Translations under genes and position numbers: made by a program
Shown here: piece by piece, positions 16,196-24,941 of the stretch
Numbering within the stretch: position 1 is the stretch's first letter
Layout: each line of letters opens with the position of its first letter
The notes under the pieces: generated by a model
Told to the model about the DNA's origin: nothing
The model's database searches: none
The model's input: only the letters and a program-made list of their open reading frames with translations
NCBI RefSeq assembly: GCF_024436435.1
Contig: NZ_JAFMZP010000001.1
Location: 1,054,001-1,118,000, forward strand
Origin: Desertivirga xinjiangensis
GTDB lineage: Bacteria; Bacteroidota; Bacteroidia; Sphingobacteriales; Sphingobacteriaceae
DNA: 64,000 nt
Direction: 5' to 3'

Positions 16196-17860
16196 ATGGA
16201 AAAACCGATAATCTTTTCGATTGACGACGACCAACAGGTATCGAATGCGATCGCCCGGGATTTGAAATCGAGATACGGGCGCGGATATAAAATAATAAGT
16301 ACCACCTCAGCGGCTGAGGCACTGGAAACCCTAACCGAATTAAAGAACCAGTCGAGGTCGATAGCGATGTTTATTTGCGATCAGCGGATGCCGGAAATGG
16401 AGGGCGTTGATTTCCTGGAGCAGGCAATGAAGGTATTTCCTGAAACGAAGCGGGTTCTGCTTACCGCGTACTCAGACACCGAGGCAGCGATAAACGCGAT
16501 TAATAAAGTACAGCTGGATTATTACCTGATGAAGCCCTGGGATCCGGCTGCTGAAAAGCTTTATCCAGTAGTCGACGACTTACTTGAAGACTGGCAGGTT
16601 GGATATGAACCTGATTTTAAAGGCTTACGACTTGTCGGCTATCAGTACTCCCCGCTGTCGCACGATATCAAAGATTATCTGGCGGGAAACCTGGTTCCCT
16701 ATCAATGGATCGACATTGAACAGAACCCGGACGGACGCAAGCTGCTGGATCTGAACGGCCTTACTGAGGGACAGTTGCCCCTGGTCGTGCTCGAAGACGG
16801 AGAGATCCTGAAGCAGCCTGATATTAATACGCTCGCCGAAAAAATTGGCGCCACTCCAAATATCACCTCCGAGGTGTATGACGTGGTAATTATCGGCGCG
16901 GGCCCCGCCGGATTAGCGGCGGCTGTTTACGGGGCTTCAGAAGGGCTTAACACCTTAGTTATTGAACGAAAAGCCCCGGGCGGACAGGCGGGAACCAGTT
17001 CGAGAATTGAAAACTATCTTGGCTTCCCTTCAGGACTTACCGGCGCCGACCTGGCCCGCAGAGCTATCAGTCAGGCCAGGCGCCTGGGAGCCGAATTTCT
17101 TTCGCCGAAAGAGGTTATTTCTATAACTGAGAAAGGCAGCTATAAGATCCTCTGCATGGCAAACAATGAGCAGATTAATTGCAGAGCGGTGATCATCGCT
17201 ACCGGTGTGGATTATCGAAAGCTCGAGACCAAGGGAATTCCAGGGCTTACGGGTGCCGGTATTTATTATGGCGCGGCCATCACCGAGGCGGCAGCCTGTC
17301 GCGACAAAAACGTATATATCGTGGGCGGAGGGAATTCAGCGGGACAATCAGCCGTGTACCTTTCCAAATTCGCTGACAGGGTTCACATCTTGATACGTAA
17401 AGAAAGCCTCACAGATACGATGTCAAATTACCTGATCCGTCAGATAGAGGACCTGCCGAATATTCATGTCCTCACTCAAACTGAAATAAAGGAAGCGACG
17501 GGAACCAAGAAGCTTGAATCGCTGGTTTTAGAAAACGTCGTTACCGGCGAAATAACAACAGGTGAAGCGGCGGCGCTGTACATATTCATCGGCGCGAAGC
17601 CTTATACAGACTGGCTGGATGGCATGCTAATACGTGACATGAACGGCTTCGTGAGAACGGGTGGCGATTTAACGGGCGATGAAAGACTTTTCAGGAGCAA
17701 ATGGAAACTTAAGCGAGATCCGTTTTTGCTTGAAACCTGCGTGCCCGGAATTTTTGCGGCCGGCGACGTGCGTTCAGGCGCCATGAACAGAATCGCTTCT
17801 GCAGTAGGAGAAGGCTCGATGGCTATCTCTTTCGTTCACCGGTACCTTGCTGAAAATTAA
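16196..17860 (+). CDS. Response regulator fused to a thioredoxin-reductase-like flavoprotein
   Basis: A 554-residue three-part protein. Residues 1-125 are a receiver domain (acidic pocket Asp10-12, phospho-acceptor Asp62 in 'ICDQRMPEMEG', Lys in 'YYLMKPW'). Residues 140-215 look like a glutaredoxin-fold module that lost its Cys pair ('YSPLSHDIKDYL'). Residues 225-554 are a thioredoxin-reductase fold: FAD motif 'IIGAGPAGLAAAVYG', NAD(P)H motif 'VGGGNSAGQSAVYLS', and 'FAAGDVRSGAM'. The CxxC of true thioredoxin reductases, expected near 'GAAITEAAACRDK', is absent. So it should bind FAD and NAD(P)H but not reduce a disulfide by the usual route. There is no DNA-binding domain. Known as a family; its function is not settled to my knowledge. 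Confidence 0.9.
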   Translation: MEKPIIFSIDDDQQVSNAIARDLKSRYGRGYKIISTTSAAEALETLTELKNQSRSIAMFICDQRMPEMEGVDFLEQAMKVFPETKRVLLTAYSDTEAAINAINKVQLDYYLMKPWDPAAEKLYPVVDDLLEDWQVGYEPDFKGLRLVGYQYSPLSHDIKDYLAGNLVPYQWIDIEQNPDGRKLLDLNGLTEGQLPLVVLEDGEILKQPDINTLAEKIGATPNITSEVYDVVIIGAGPAGLAAAVYGASEGLNTLVIERKAPGGQAGTSSRIENYLGFPSGLTGADLARRAISQARRLGAEFLSPKEVISITEKGSYKILCMANNEQINCRAVIIATGVDYRKLETKGIPGLTGAGIYYGAAITEAAACRDKNVYIVGGGNSAGQSAVYLSKFADRVHILIRKESLTDTMSNYLIRQIEDLPNIHVLTQTEIKEATGTKKLESLVLENVVTGEITTGEAAALYIFIGAKPYTDWLDGMLIRDMNGFVRTGGDLTGDERLFRSKWKLKRDPFLLETCVPGIFAAGDVRSGAMNRIASAVGEGSMAISFVHRYLAEN

Positions 17861-17888
17861 GTATACAAAATCACCATAAAAAAGACAA

Positions 17889-18164
17889 ATGCTAGATCAA
17901 AAGATGTTATGCGATCATTTACTCGCGGTTAAGACCGTAAAACAGCCTCAAAGCCACGAATGCGCTGAATGTATCAGGACCGGCGGACAATGGCTTCATT
18001 TGCGCACCTGCCAAACCTGCGGTGAAGCCCTTTGCTGCGACTCCTCGCCGAATCAACACATGAGGAAGCATTCTGCGATTGAAGGACATCAGGTCGCGGC
18101 CTCCGCTGAGCAAGGCGAGCGATGGCTGTGGTGCTTTAAACACGAAATCGGAGCTCAATACTAG
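17889..18164 (+). CDS. UBP-type zinc-finger protein
   Basis: A 91-residue protein made almost wholly of one ZnF-UBP domain: Cys/His ligands in 'CDHL', 'HECAECIRTGG', 'HLRTCQTCGEALCC', 'QHMRKH' and 'EGHQ'. In eukaryotes the domain binds free ubiquitin C-termini; bacterial stand-alone copies have no known ligand. It starts 28 bases after the RR-flavoprotein and ends 13 before EgtB, so it belongs to the same operon. Its role may be to bind a protein tail or serve as a redox-sensitive zinc switch; both are inference. Confidence 0.9.
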   Translation: MLDQKMLCDHLLAVKTVKQPQSHECAECIRTGGQWLHLRTCQTCGEALCCDSSPNQHMRKHSAIEGHQVAASAEQGERWLWCFKHEIGAQY

Positions 18165-18177
18165 TGAAAAGATCAGT

Positions 18178-19329
18178 ATGAAGTATCTGGAAGATTACAG
18201 CAGGATGCGTGCCCGCACTGAGGCGCTTTGCGAGCCGCTGAAAATCGAAGATTACGTGGTACAGCCCATGGTTGACGTCAGTCCGCCCAAATGGCACTTG
18301 GGACACAGTACCTGGTTTTTTGAAACCTTTCTGTTGATCCCGCACATGAAGGGGTACACCGTCTTCAACCCATCGTACAACTTTGTATTTAACAGTTATT
18401 ATGAAACCGTAGGCCGCCGCGTGGTGCGCACCGACAGGGGGAACTTGAGCAGACCCACGGTAATTGAGATTTACGAGTACCGGCGGCATGTGGACCGAGC
18501 CATGGAAAGTTTTCTTCTAAAAGCTCATGACCCCGGAATTTCTGAAATTATAGTACTCGGCATCAATCATGAACAACAACATCAGGAACTGTTGCTGACC
18601 GACATTAAGTATATTTTGGGTAATAATCCGCTGATGCCCCCTTATTCATCAGAACAGTCGGAAAGCCGCGAGAAGCCGTCGCAAAATCCTTCAATGATAA
18701 AGCAGGATGAGGGAGTTTATAAAATCGGTCATAGCGGTTTGGGATTCTGTTTTGACAATGAATTAGGTAACCATAAGGTCTACCTCGAATCCTTTGAGAT
18801 AAGCTGTTCATTGGTAACTAACGAAGAATACATGGAATTTATACAAGACGGCGGTTATCAAGATTTCCGCCATTGGCACTCGGCGGGATGGGAGTGGGTG
18901 AACACCGAAAAGATCTCGGCCCCTATGTATTGGCACCAAATAGACGGACAGTACCACAACTATACTCTCGGAGGACTGGTTTTTGTCGATCCGGGTAAGC
19001 CGGTATCGCATATCAGCTATTATGAGGCGGCGGCTTTCGCAGCCTGGAAACAAATGAGGCTGCCTTCCGAGTTTGAATGGGAAGCAGCGTCCTCCCGATT
19101 CGATTGGGGTGAAAGATGGGAATGGACGGCGAGCGCCTATCTTCCTTATCCCAGATATCAACGCTCGCCCGGCGCAATCGGAGAGTACAACGGTAAATTT
19201 ATGGTCGGTCAACAGGTATTACGCGGAGCGTCCGTCGCAACGCCCGAAGGACACAGCCGGTGTACCTACCGAAACTTTTTTCCGCATAACGCCCGGTGGC
19301 AATTCACCGGCATAAGGCTGGCCAAATAG
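18178..19329 (+). CDS. egtB: Ergothioneine biosynthesis sulfoxide synthase EgtB family
   Basis: A 383-residue enzyme. The start at 18178 follows the zinc-finger gene by 13 bases; an upstream frame start at 18079 would overlap that gene. The N-terminal DinB-like half has the iron ligands: His43 (or His40) in 'KWHLGHSTWFFET' and the HxxxHxE motif 'NHEQQHQE' with His131, His135. The C-terminal half is an FGE-sulfatase-like domain ('MRLPSEFEWEAA', 'WEWTASAYLPYPRY', 'VLRGAS'). EgtB joins hercynine with cysteine or gamma-glutamylcysteine through O2-dependent C-S bond formation. EgtD follows, giving the core pathway. No EgtC or EgtE is present here. Confidence 0.93.
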   Translation: MKYLEDYSRMRARTEALCEPLKIEDYVVQPMVDVSPPKWHLGHSTWFFETFLLIPHMKGYTVFNPSYNFVFNSYYETVGRRVVRTDRGNLSRPTVIEIYEYRRHVDRAMESFLLKAHDPGISEIIVLGINHEQQHQELLLTDIKYILGNNPLMPPYSSEQSESREKPSQNPSMIKQDEGVYKIGHSGLGFCFDNELGNHKVYLESFEISCSLVTNEEYMEFIQDGGYQDFRHWHSAGWEWVNTEKISAPMYWHQIDGQYHNYTLGGLVFVDPGKPVSHISYYEAAAFAAWKQMRLPSEFEWEAASSRFDWGERWEWTASAYLPYPRYQRSPGAIGEYNGKFMVGQQVLRGASVATPEGHSRCTYRNFFPHNARWQFTGIRLAK

Positions 19330-19351
19330 TAAAGCTCTAGCGAACAGATAT

Positions 19352-20332
19352 ATGATCGATACAACAACACAGAAAGAAGCAGCTTCAGTTTCCGCTACAT
19401 TCTACCGGGATGTGTTAAAGGGACTTTCGTCCAGTCCAAAGACGCTGGATTCAAAATATTTTTATGACGCCGTAGGTGACGGGTTATTCCAAGAGATTAT
19501 GGCCTGCCCAGAGTACTACCCTACAAGGTGCGAGACGGAAATCCTTTCCGGGCAAGCAGGCCAGATTTGTGAGGCCTTCCGGCGAGACGGAAGTGACTTC
19601 GATATCATCGAACTTGGCGCGGGCGACGCTTCTAAAACTAAATATCTATTGGAACACCTTAGTTCTAAGGGAGTCCACTTCCTGTATCAGCCCGTCGATA
19701 TTTCCACGAGCACCATCAACTATCTGAACCATGTTTTCCCAAAAAACATCCCTGGTCTCAACGTAAAGGGGTACCAGGGAGATTATTTTGAGAAGCTGAG
19801 AGAAGCTATGGACACTTCGCCCGAACGCAGGAAGATTATCCTTTTTCTCGGCGGGAACATCGGCAATATGCCCGCGACACAAATTAGCGAATTTTGTGGG
19901 AAGCTTCGCTCGAACATACGGCCGGGAGATATGGTGCTTATGGGAATGGACCTGAAGAAAGATCCGGAGACAATCTTAGCGGCGTACAACGACGGCGCAG
20001 GAATTACCAGGCGCTTTAACCTTAATTTACTGGAACGCATTAATAGGGAGCTTGACGGTAACTTTGACCTGAATAACTTTTCCCATTTTCCGACTTATAA
20101 CCCTATAACTTATACGTGTAAAAGCTACCTGGTCAGCCGTAAGAACCAAAGCGTGATCATCGGCGAAAGTGTTATCCGCTTCGAGCAGGATGAAGCCATT
20201 CTCATGGAGATTTCACAAAAATTTGCTCCATCGGATATCTCTGACTTGGCTACCCGACATGGATTTCAGGTGTTGAAGCAGTTCACAGACAGCAAGCAAT
20301 GGTTTGCGGACTCATTGTGGCTGGCTAATTAA
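19352..20332 (+). CDS. egtD: L-histidine N-alpha-methyltransferase EgtD
   Basis: A 326-residue SAM-dependent methyltransferase. 'SKYFYDAVGDGLFQEIMACPEYYPTR'-type N-terminus (seen here as DSKYFYDAVGDGLFQEI), SAM loop 'FDIIELGAGDASKTKYLL', and 'LFLGGNIGNM' are typical of the EgtD family (DUF2260). It trimethylates histidine to hercynine, the substrate of EgtB. It starts 22 bases after egtB. The pair makes ergothioneine, a redox buffer of the cytoplasm; a final C-S lyase must be supplied by a pyridoxal enzyme elsewhere. Confidence 0.93.
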   Translation: MIDTTTQKEAASVSATFYRDVLKGLSSSPKTLDSKYFYDAVGDGLFQEIMACPEYYPTRCETEILSGQAGQICEAFRRDGSDFDIIELGAGDASKTKYLLEHLSSKGVHFLYQPVDISTSTINYLNHVFPKNIPGLNVKGYQGDYFEKLREAMDTSPERRKIILFLGGNIGNMPATQISEFCGKLRSNIRPGDMVLMGMDLKKDPETILAAYNDGAGITRRFNLNLLERINRELDGNFDLNNFSHFPTYNPITYTCKSYLVSRKNQSVIIGESVIRFEQDEAILMEISQKFAPSDISDLATRHGFQVLKQFTDSKQWFADSLWLAN

Positions 20333-20652
20333 CGATGTGGTGTGGGAAATACGGCCCTAATACAGATTGGTGATAACCTGCCAATCAAATAACTTAGATA
20401 CCCCGCTCTGCGACACTTGTCTAACCAGTTGGACGATGCGATGGGTGGCCGGAAGTAATGTCTTACTCATTCGAAAAGATAACTGAATCCGCTCTTACAA
20501 AGCTAAGACTATGGGAGAAATCACCACCGATGTACCGTTATTAGGAGGCAGCGTAAACAATACCGAAATTTTCCCTGGACCGACATTCTGGGTGCATTAT
20601 AACCCCTTTAGATAGTTTAAACCTATGAAATTAAGTAGTAAATTGCCTGACG
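20333..20652. other. Gap after egtD; possible tiny fragment
   Basis: No intact gene. A 34-codon frame at 20511-20615 ends 'FPGPTFWVHYNPF', whose 'PGPTFWV' recalls a multicopper-oxidase N-terminus, but it is too short to support. No terminator hairpin is clear. Confidence 0.25.
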
Positions 20653-20694
20653 TATATGATATATATATGCAAGTGGGTGTATATATATCATATA
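20653..20694. repeat. Perfect 15-base AT inverted repeat
   Basis: TATATGATATATATA (20653-20667) and TATATATATCATATA (20680-20694) are exact reverse complements with a 12-base spacer TGCAAGTGGGTG. It ends 39 bases before the membrane-protein gene. It could be an operator, a cruciform or the border of an inserted segment. The AT-only arms make it a weak terminator. Confidence 0.75.
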
Positions 20695-20733
20695 AATGAA
20701 ACTAAATTACTTATCAGACCTTTGTAAAAAAAG

Positions 20734-21345
20734 ATGAAACGAGTTCATTTCTTTTCGGGATTAACAATTTCAATATTTGTAGGATTCCATCTACTCAATC
20801 ATTCTGTAAGTGTTTTTGGAACAGAAGATCACATTGAGTTAATGCACAAATTAAGGCTTGTTTATAGAAATTTCTTAATAGAAACCATACTTTTAACTGC
20901 AATATTTTTTCAAATTGTATCAGGAATAAAGTTGTTTTTTTCAAAACGCAAGTCTGTAGTTAATTTTTATGAAAAATTGCAGATATGGACGGGTTTATAT
21001 TTAGCACTTTTCTTAGTTATACACGTAAGTGCTGTATTGTTTGGTAGATATATTTTAAATCTTGATACAAATTTTTACTTTGGAGTAGCTGGTTTAAATA
21101 CTTGGCCTTTAAAATTATTCTTTGTTCCTTATTATGGACTGGCTGTTATTTCATTTTACGGACACATTGCTTCTCTTCATTATCACAAAATGAAGAGAAG
21201 GTTATTTGGGCTAACCACAGAACAACAATCAAAAATAATTTTAGTAAAAGGAATTGTAGTGACTGTGATTATTTTCTATGGATTGACAAATGGATTTACA
21301 GGAGTCGAGATACCCGAAAAATTTGATGTCGTGATTGGAAAATAA
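20734..21345 (+). CDS. Four-helix membrane protein, cytochrome-b-like
   Basis: A 203-residue protein with about five hydrophobic helices. His residues sit in helices at 'VGFHLLNHSVSVFG', 'LFLVIHVSAVLFGR' and 'SFYGHIASLHYH', the spacing expected of a heme-b-binding helix bundle like the succinate dehydrogenase cytochrome subunit. Heme binding is inferred. Much more AT-rich than the Egt genes upstream, so it likely came by another route. No partner gene is seen. Confidence 0.6.
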   Translation: MKRVHFFSGLTISIFVGFHLLNHSVSVFGTEDHIELMHKLRLVYRNFLIETILLTAIFFQIVSGIKLFFSKRKSVVNFYEKLQIWTGLYLALFLVIHVSAVLFGRYILNLDTNFYFGVAGLNTWPLKLFFVPYYGLAVISFYGHIASLHYHKMKRRLFGLTTEQQSKIILVKGIVVTVIIFYGLTNGFTGVEIPEKFDVVIGK

Positions 21346-21511
21346 ATATGAACGCACACCAATATATAAACCAGTGCTAAGTTCAAATGTTGGATAACGT
21401 GTTTTATAAGTTATTCGCCAACTTTCGCTCCTCAAACCTGACTTTCTTGAAATCCTTTGCCCGTTTTGGCCTTCGGTGAAATTTGATGCGTTTCTGAGAG
21501 AGATAACAACG

Positions 21512-22927
21512 TTACCACATATCGGTGTTCTTAATTCCCAGTTCTTTAGCGTTAAAAACAGGATTTTTTCCTTCTCTGCGCTGCCTTTGATAATCTTTCA
21601 GTGCAAGCAGAGCAGGTTTTTGTAAAATAAGGATAGCCACAATATTAAGCCAAGCCATTATTCCTACTCCCATATCCCCTACAGCCCAGGCGGCCTCGGC
21701 AGTTTTTACCGAACCATAATATGTAGCGACCAGGATAAGTATCCTCAGTGCAGTAACGGCCCACTTGTTCTCGCTCTTGTCGAGATAGCTGAGGTTTGTT
21801 TCTGCAATGTAGTAATAGGCCATGATGGTAGTGAAAGCAAAGAACAAAAGGGCTATCGCTACAAATCCGCTTCCCAAAGCTGGGAAATGGTGGGCTATAG
21901 CATACTGAGTATATTCGGCTCCAATCTTTGCCTCTGGCAGGTTGTGAACGAGAAAGCCCCCTTCAGGGTTTAATACATTGTACTGGCCCGTAAATAAGAT
22001 CATAAAGGCGGTAGCACTGCATACAAAAAGGGTGTCGATATATACGGAAAAGGCCTGAACCAATCCCTGTTTCACCGGATGATCTACTTCGGCGGCAGCT
22101 GCGGCATGTGGTGCGGTGCCTTGACCCGCCTCATTCGAGTAGATACCCCGCTTGATTCCCCAAGATACGGCCATCCCAAATATACCGGCAAAAGCAGGTT
22201 CCAGATCGAAGGCGGAACGGAAAATCAGGCTCAAAACAGCTGGAATTTCCCGGATATTTAAAGCCATGATCACCACAGCCATCAGGATATAGGCACCGGC
22301 CATGAAGGGTACAACCAATTCAGCTACCTTGCCAATACGTTTTACGCCTCCGAAGATGATCAGACCAAGGAGAATAACCAAACCGACCCCGGTTACTGAT
22401 ACAGGTAAATTGAAAGCATTCTGCATGCTTAGAGCGATGCTATTGCTTTGTACGCCAGGCAGAAAAAGGGCGGTGCTTAGCACGGTAGCTACGGCGAAGA
22501 CTACGGCATACCACTTAATTCCAAGGCCTTTTTCGATATAAAATGCTGGTCCGCCACGGTATTGCCCGTTGTTAACCTGCTTGTATATTTGTCCTAGGGT
22601 TGCTTCAATAAAAGCCGAGGCACTTCCTAAAAACGCAATTGCCCACATCCAGAACACGGCACCGGGGCCCCCCATGGCAATGGCCGTTGCAACGCCTGCA
22701 ATGTTACCCGTACCCACACGTCCGGAAATTGCAATGGAGAAAGCCTGGAACGAACTTACTCCGCGATCGGAAGCTTTCGTGCGAAAAAGCAGTTTAATCA
22801 TATCCTTTAAATAACCCACCTGCAAGAAACGGGTGACTATTGAAAAATAAACTCCTGCACCCATGCAAAGCACAATCAGTGCGTTGCTCCAAACCAATTC
22901 GTTAATCGACGCGATAACTTTCTCCAT
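21512..22927 (-). CDS. Alanine/glycine:cation symporter (AgcS family)
   Basis: A 471-residue inner-membrane protein with about 10-11 transmembrane helices. Family marks: 'SFQAFSIAISGRVGTGNIAGVA' near residue 60-85 (Na+ and substrate site), 'GGPGAVFWMWAIAFLGSA', 'YSNEAGQGTAPHAAAAA' and 'TTIMAYYYIAETN'. It imports alanine or glycine with Na+ (or H+). Stand-alone gene with its own promoter region at 22928 on. Ordinary core-type transporter. Confidence 0.93.
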   Translation of the reverse strand: MEKVIASINELVWSNALIVLCMGAGVYFSIVTRFLQVGYLKDMIKLLFRTKASDRGVSSFQAFSIAISGRVGTGNIAGVATAIAMGGPGAVFWMWAIAFLGSASAFIEATLGQIYKQVNNGQYRGGPAFYIEKGLGIKWYAVVFAVATVLSTALFLPGVQSNSIALSMQNAFNLPVSVTGVGLVILLGLIIFGGVKRIGKVAELVVPFMAGAYILMAVVIMALNIREIPAVLSLIFRSAFDLEPAFAGIFGMAVSWGIKRGIYSNEAGQGTAPHAAAAAEVDHPVKQGLVQAFSVYIDTLFVCSATAFMILFTGQYNVLNPEGGFLVHNLPEAKIGAEYTQYAIAHHFPALGSGFVAIALLFFAFTTIMAYYYIAETNLSYLDKSENKWAVTALRILILVATYYGSVKTAEAAWAVGDMGVGIMAWLNIVAILILQKPALLALKDYQRQRREGKNPVFNAKELGIKNTDMW

Positions 22928-23182
22928 TTATTGCTGTTTTTGATTATAATCTTGCTCTAAATGTAGTTGATTTTAGCTTAATTAGTGATGTTTTCGCTGA
23001 TTTGAACAAAAATATCCGGTTTTACCTGCGTTTTTAGATGAGTTTAGAGGTATCACCGAAATCTTAGCTTATGGTAGGTTAGTCATGGTTAAATTTAAAT
23101 GGTTTGCAAACATTGCCAGTCAATATCCTGTTCATCAAACAAAATGGCTTCGCCTTTATGGCGGTTTTAATTAATTTTTATT

Positions 23183-23563
23183 TCATCCTAAAGTACTTAT
23201 TTCGTCTACGCTATAGTAAATGATCTTACCGGCGGCTTTCCCTTTTTCTACCATCTCATCAGCTCCGGCAGAAGGGCCACCAATGCGCAGTACCGCAGTG
23301 CAATGGTCAATCAGGCGGATCGCAACAGGATGGAAGATTTCATTGAAGATAGAGTCTCCTGTTCTTTTTGATCCGGCTGCTTCAATTAAAGGCAGGGCAT
23401 ACCATTCTCCTAGAACGGGTAAGTGGCCCCTGCGATAAAGTTCTAAAGCGGTATCTGTCATATGCTTCACGTTTGAAGCAATGAGTACCGGGTCGTCATT
23501 TGTGCCAGACCTATATGGGCCGGCCACTAAAATCATTTGTGATTTTTTTGTTATCATATGCAT
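23183..23563 (-). CDS. DUF4406-like protein (nucleoside deoxyribosyltransferase-like fold)
   Basis: A 126-residue protein with 'MILVAGPYRSGTNDDPVLIASN', a loop after strand 1 like that of DUF4406/nucleoside 2-deoxyribosyltransferase proteins, then 'RRGHLPVLGEWYALPLI' and 'RIGGPSAGADEMVEKGKAAG'. It is expected to bind a nucleotide; the substrate is unknown. Starts at 23563 (or Met3). Single gene between the symporter and a dead lipoprotein. Confidence 0.65.
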   Translation of the reverse strand: MHMITKKSQMILVAGPYRSGTNDDPVLIASNVKHMTDTALELYRRGHLPVLGEWYALPLIEAAGSKRTGDSIFNEIFHPVAIRLIDHCTAVLRIGGPSAGADEMVEKGKAAGKIIYYSVDEISTLG

Positions 23564-23797
23564 AGTTTTCTTTTAAAACTGATTCGGCTTAAGCTTGTCT
23601 GAAAGCCCCTGACGGTCTATTTGGATCCGTTATTCGGCTATCTTTAAATATGTGTAACGGCTTTATCTATTTCATGCGTAATATTATAGGGTGCAATGAC
23701 AGCTAGTTTGCACTCTTCACAAACCTGAGTTTAAAGCGATCTAAGGGTTGGTTGGTGCTGGCAAAAAATACTATCCTGTGGGCCGTAAGGTTTCCGC

Positions 23798-24163
23798 TTA
23801 CCATAATGCAGAAACTCTTTTGTCAAATACCACACCTACAGATTCGGCTAATTGCCTGAAATCAGCCTCTGTCGGAATTCTCCATCCCTGGGGTATGGAT
23901 ACCTGCTGCATCTCGGAAAATGAATAGTACTTACCGTATTCTGGCTTGCTATTGGCCTGGTCGTAGAAAATTCCGTTATCTCCTTTATAATTGGCACTTG
24001 TCCAGATCAAATTGCCGATTTTTACTGTTGGGTACTCAAGTCCTGAAATCACAACCTTGCCCGTTTCAATTGGCTGCACTGTGTCGGGTTCTTTGTTGTC
24101 TTTTTTACAGCTAACTAGTTAGTTAATTAAGATGAATACTAAAGTTGTGGCTATGCGTTTCAT
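23798..24163 (-). pseudogene. FISUMP-domain lipoprotein with a stop inside the signal peptide
   Basis: From the ATG at 24163 the frame reads MKRIATTLVFILIN, a TAA, then LVSCKKDNKEPDT with a lipobox LVSC, then the FISUMP (major paralogous) domain: 'YPTVKIGNLIWTSANYKG', 'YGKYYSFSEM', 'PQGWRIPTEADFRQLAESVG'. The frame stops early after 'FDKRVSALW'; relatives run for another 60-100 residues. So there are two lesions: a nonsense codon in the signal peptide and loss of the C-terminus. A GTG at 24079 could start a cytoplasmic piece of no obvious use. Confidence 0.75.
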
Positions 24164-24199
24164 AAGTGTTTATAGGTATAGACGAATAATCTGTTCCAT

Positions 24200-24544
24200 T
24201 TGCTACAGTCAGACTACTTCATAGATGGGAGGATGGGTTTGCGAAATGAAATTGCCTTTGAATTGAAAAATCCATCTATCGATTATAGCTGCCAGAACCA
24301 CTCCATAATAATGAAACCGACATCCCTAATACGAGCAGCTCAAATTCAAACCCTTCGTTATCATGCCGGATTGAAATCTATAGAAATGTTGCAAAATATG
24401 CTCCACGCGTTAAGCCTTGAACCACCGTATATTTTAGTGGCACATTCTTATGACGGCCTTATTACTAATTTATACGCCCGCCCTTACCCGCAAAACGTGG
24501 GAGGGGTAGTGTTTGGAATTGAAAGGCTGATCTTATTTACCTAA
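24200..24544 (+). pseudogene. Alpha/beta hydrolase fragment
   Basis: Residues about 45-105 read 'EMLQNMLHALSLEPPYILVAHSYDGLIT', then 'LYARPYPQNVGGVVF'. This is the region around the nucleophile elbow of an alpha/beta hydrolase, with AHSYDG in place of the usual GHSxGG. The N-terminal sheet and oxyanion region and everything after strand 6 (Asp and His) are missing, and the flanks do not match the family. The frame ends inside the next gene on the opposite strand. It is a dead fragment of a gene of about 280 residues. Confidence 0.6.
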
Positions 24545-24850
24545 ACCATAATCCCTTTCGACTTTGGATATTCTCGTTTTATAGTGTTTATACCACTCTG
24601 TTCTTCCTTTATTTTGCGCAACCAAGTGGTCAGAATTCTGTTTCCATTTTCTAATGGAGTCAATATCTTTCCAGTAAGACACAGTAATCCCAATTTCATT
24701 TCTTGCACTTTCAATACCGATAAACCCTTCTTGCTTATGGGCTAATTCTATCATTAAATCAGCCATTTCAGAATAACCCTCATTTACCTCTGTTCTGATA
24801 GAACTAAATATCACAGCATAGTAAGGAGGGTCAGGTGTGTTTGCTATCAT
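24533..24850 (-). CDS. Antibiotic biosynthesis monooxygenase (ABM) family protein
   Basis: A 105-residue dimeric ferredoxin-like fold protein: 'YYAVIFSSIRTEVNEGYSEM', 'QEGFIGIESARNEIGITVSYW', 'WKQNSDHLVAQNKGR', with the His of 'SDHL' in the position typical of the family. Members act as monooxygenases or heme-degrading enzymes, many with no known substrate. AT-rich, single gene. Ends inside the hydrolase fragment. Confidence 0.82.
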   Translation of the reverse strand: MIANTPDPPYYAVIFSSIRTEVNEGYSEMADLMIELAHKQEGFIGIESARNEIGITVSYWKDIDSIRKWKQNSDHLVAQNKGRTEWYKHYKTRISKVERDYGLGK

Positions 24851-24941
24851 AATTCAGGTTATATTATTTTTAACATTTCTGTCGATTTATTGCCTAATGT
24901 TCAACTCCGATTTTAGTACTAGGATTTTAATTTAAAGATTT

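Noticed and set aside
20511-20615. 34-codon frame ending like a multicopper oxidase N-terminus
   Set aside because: Too short, single motif only; mentioned in the gap entry but not called.
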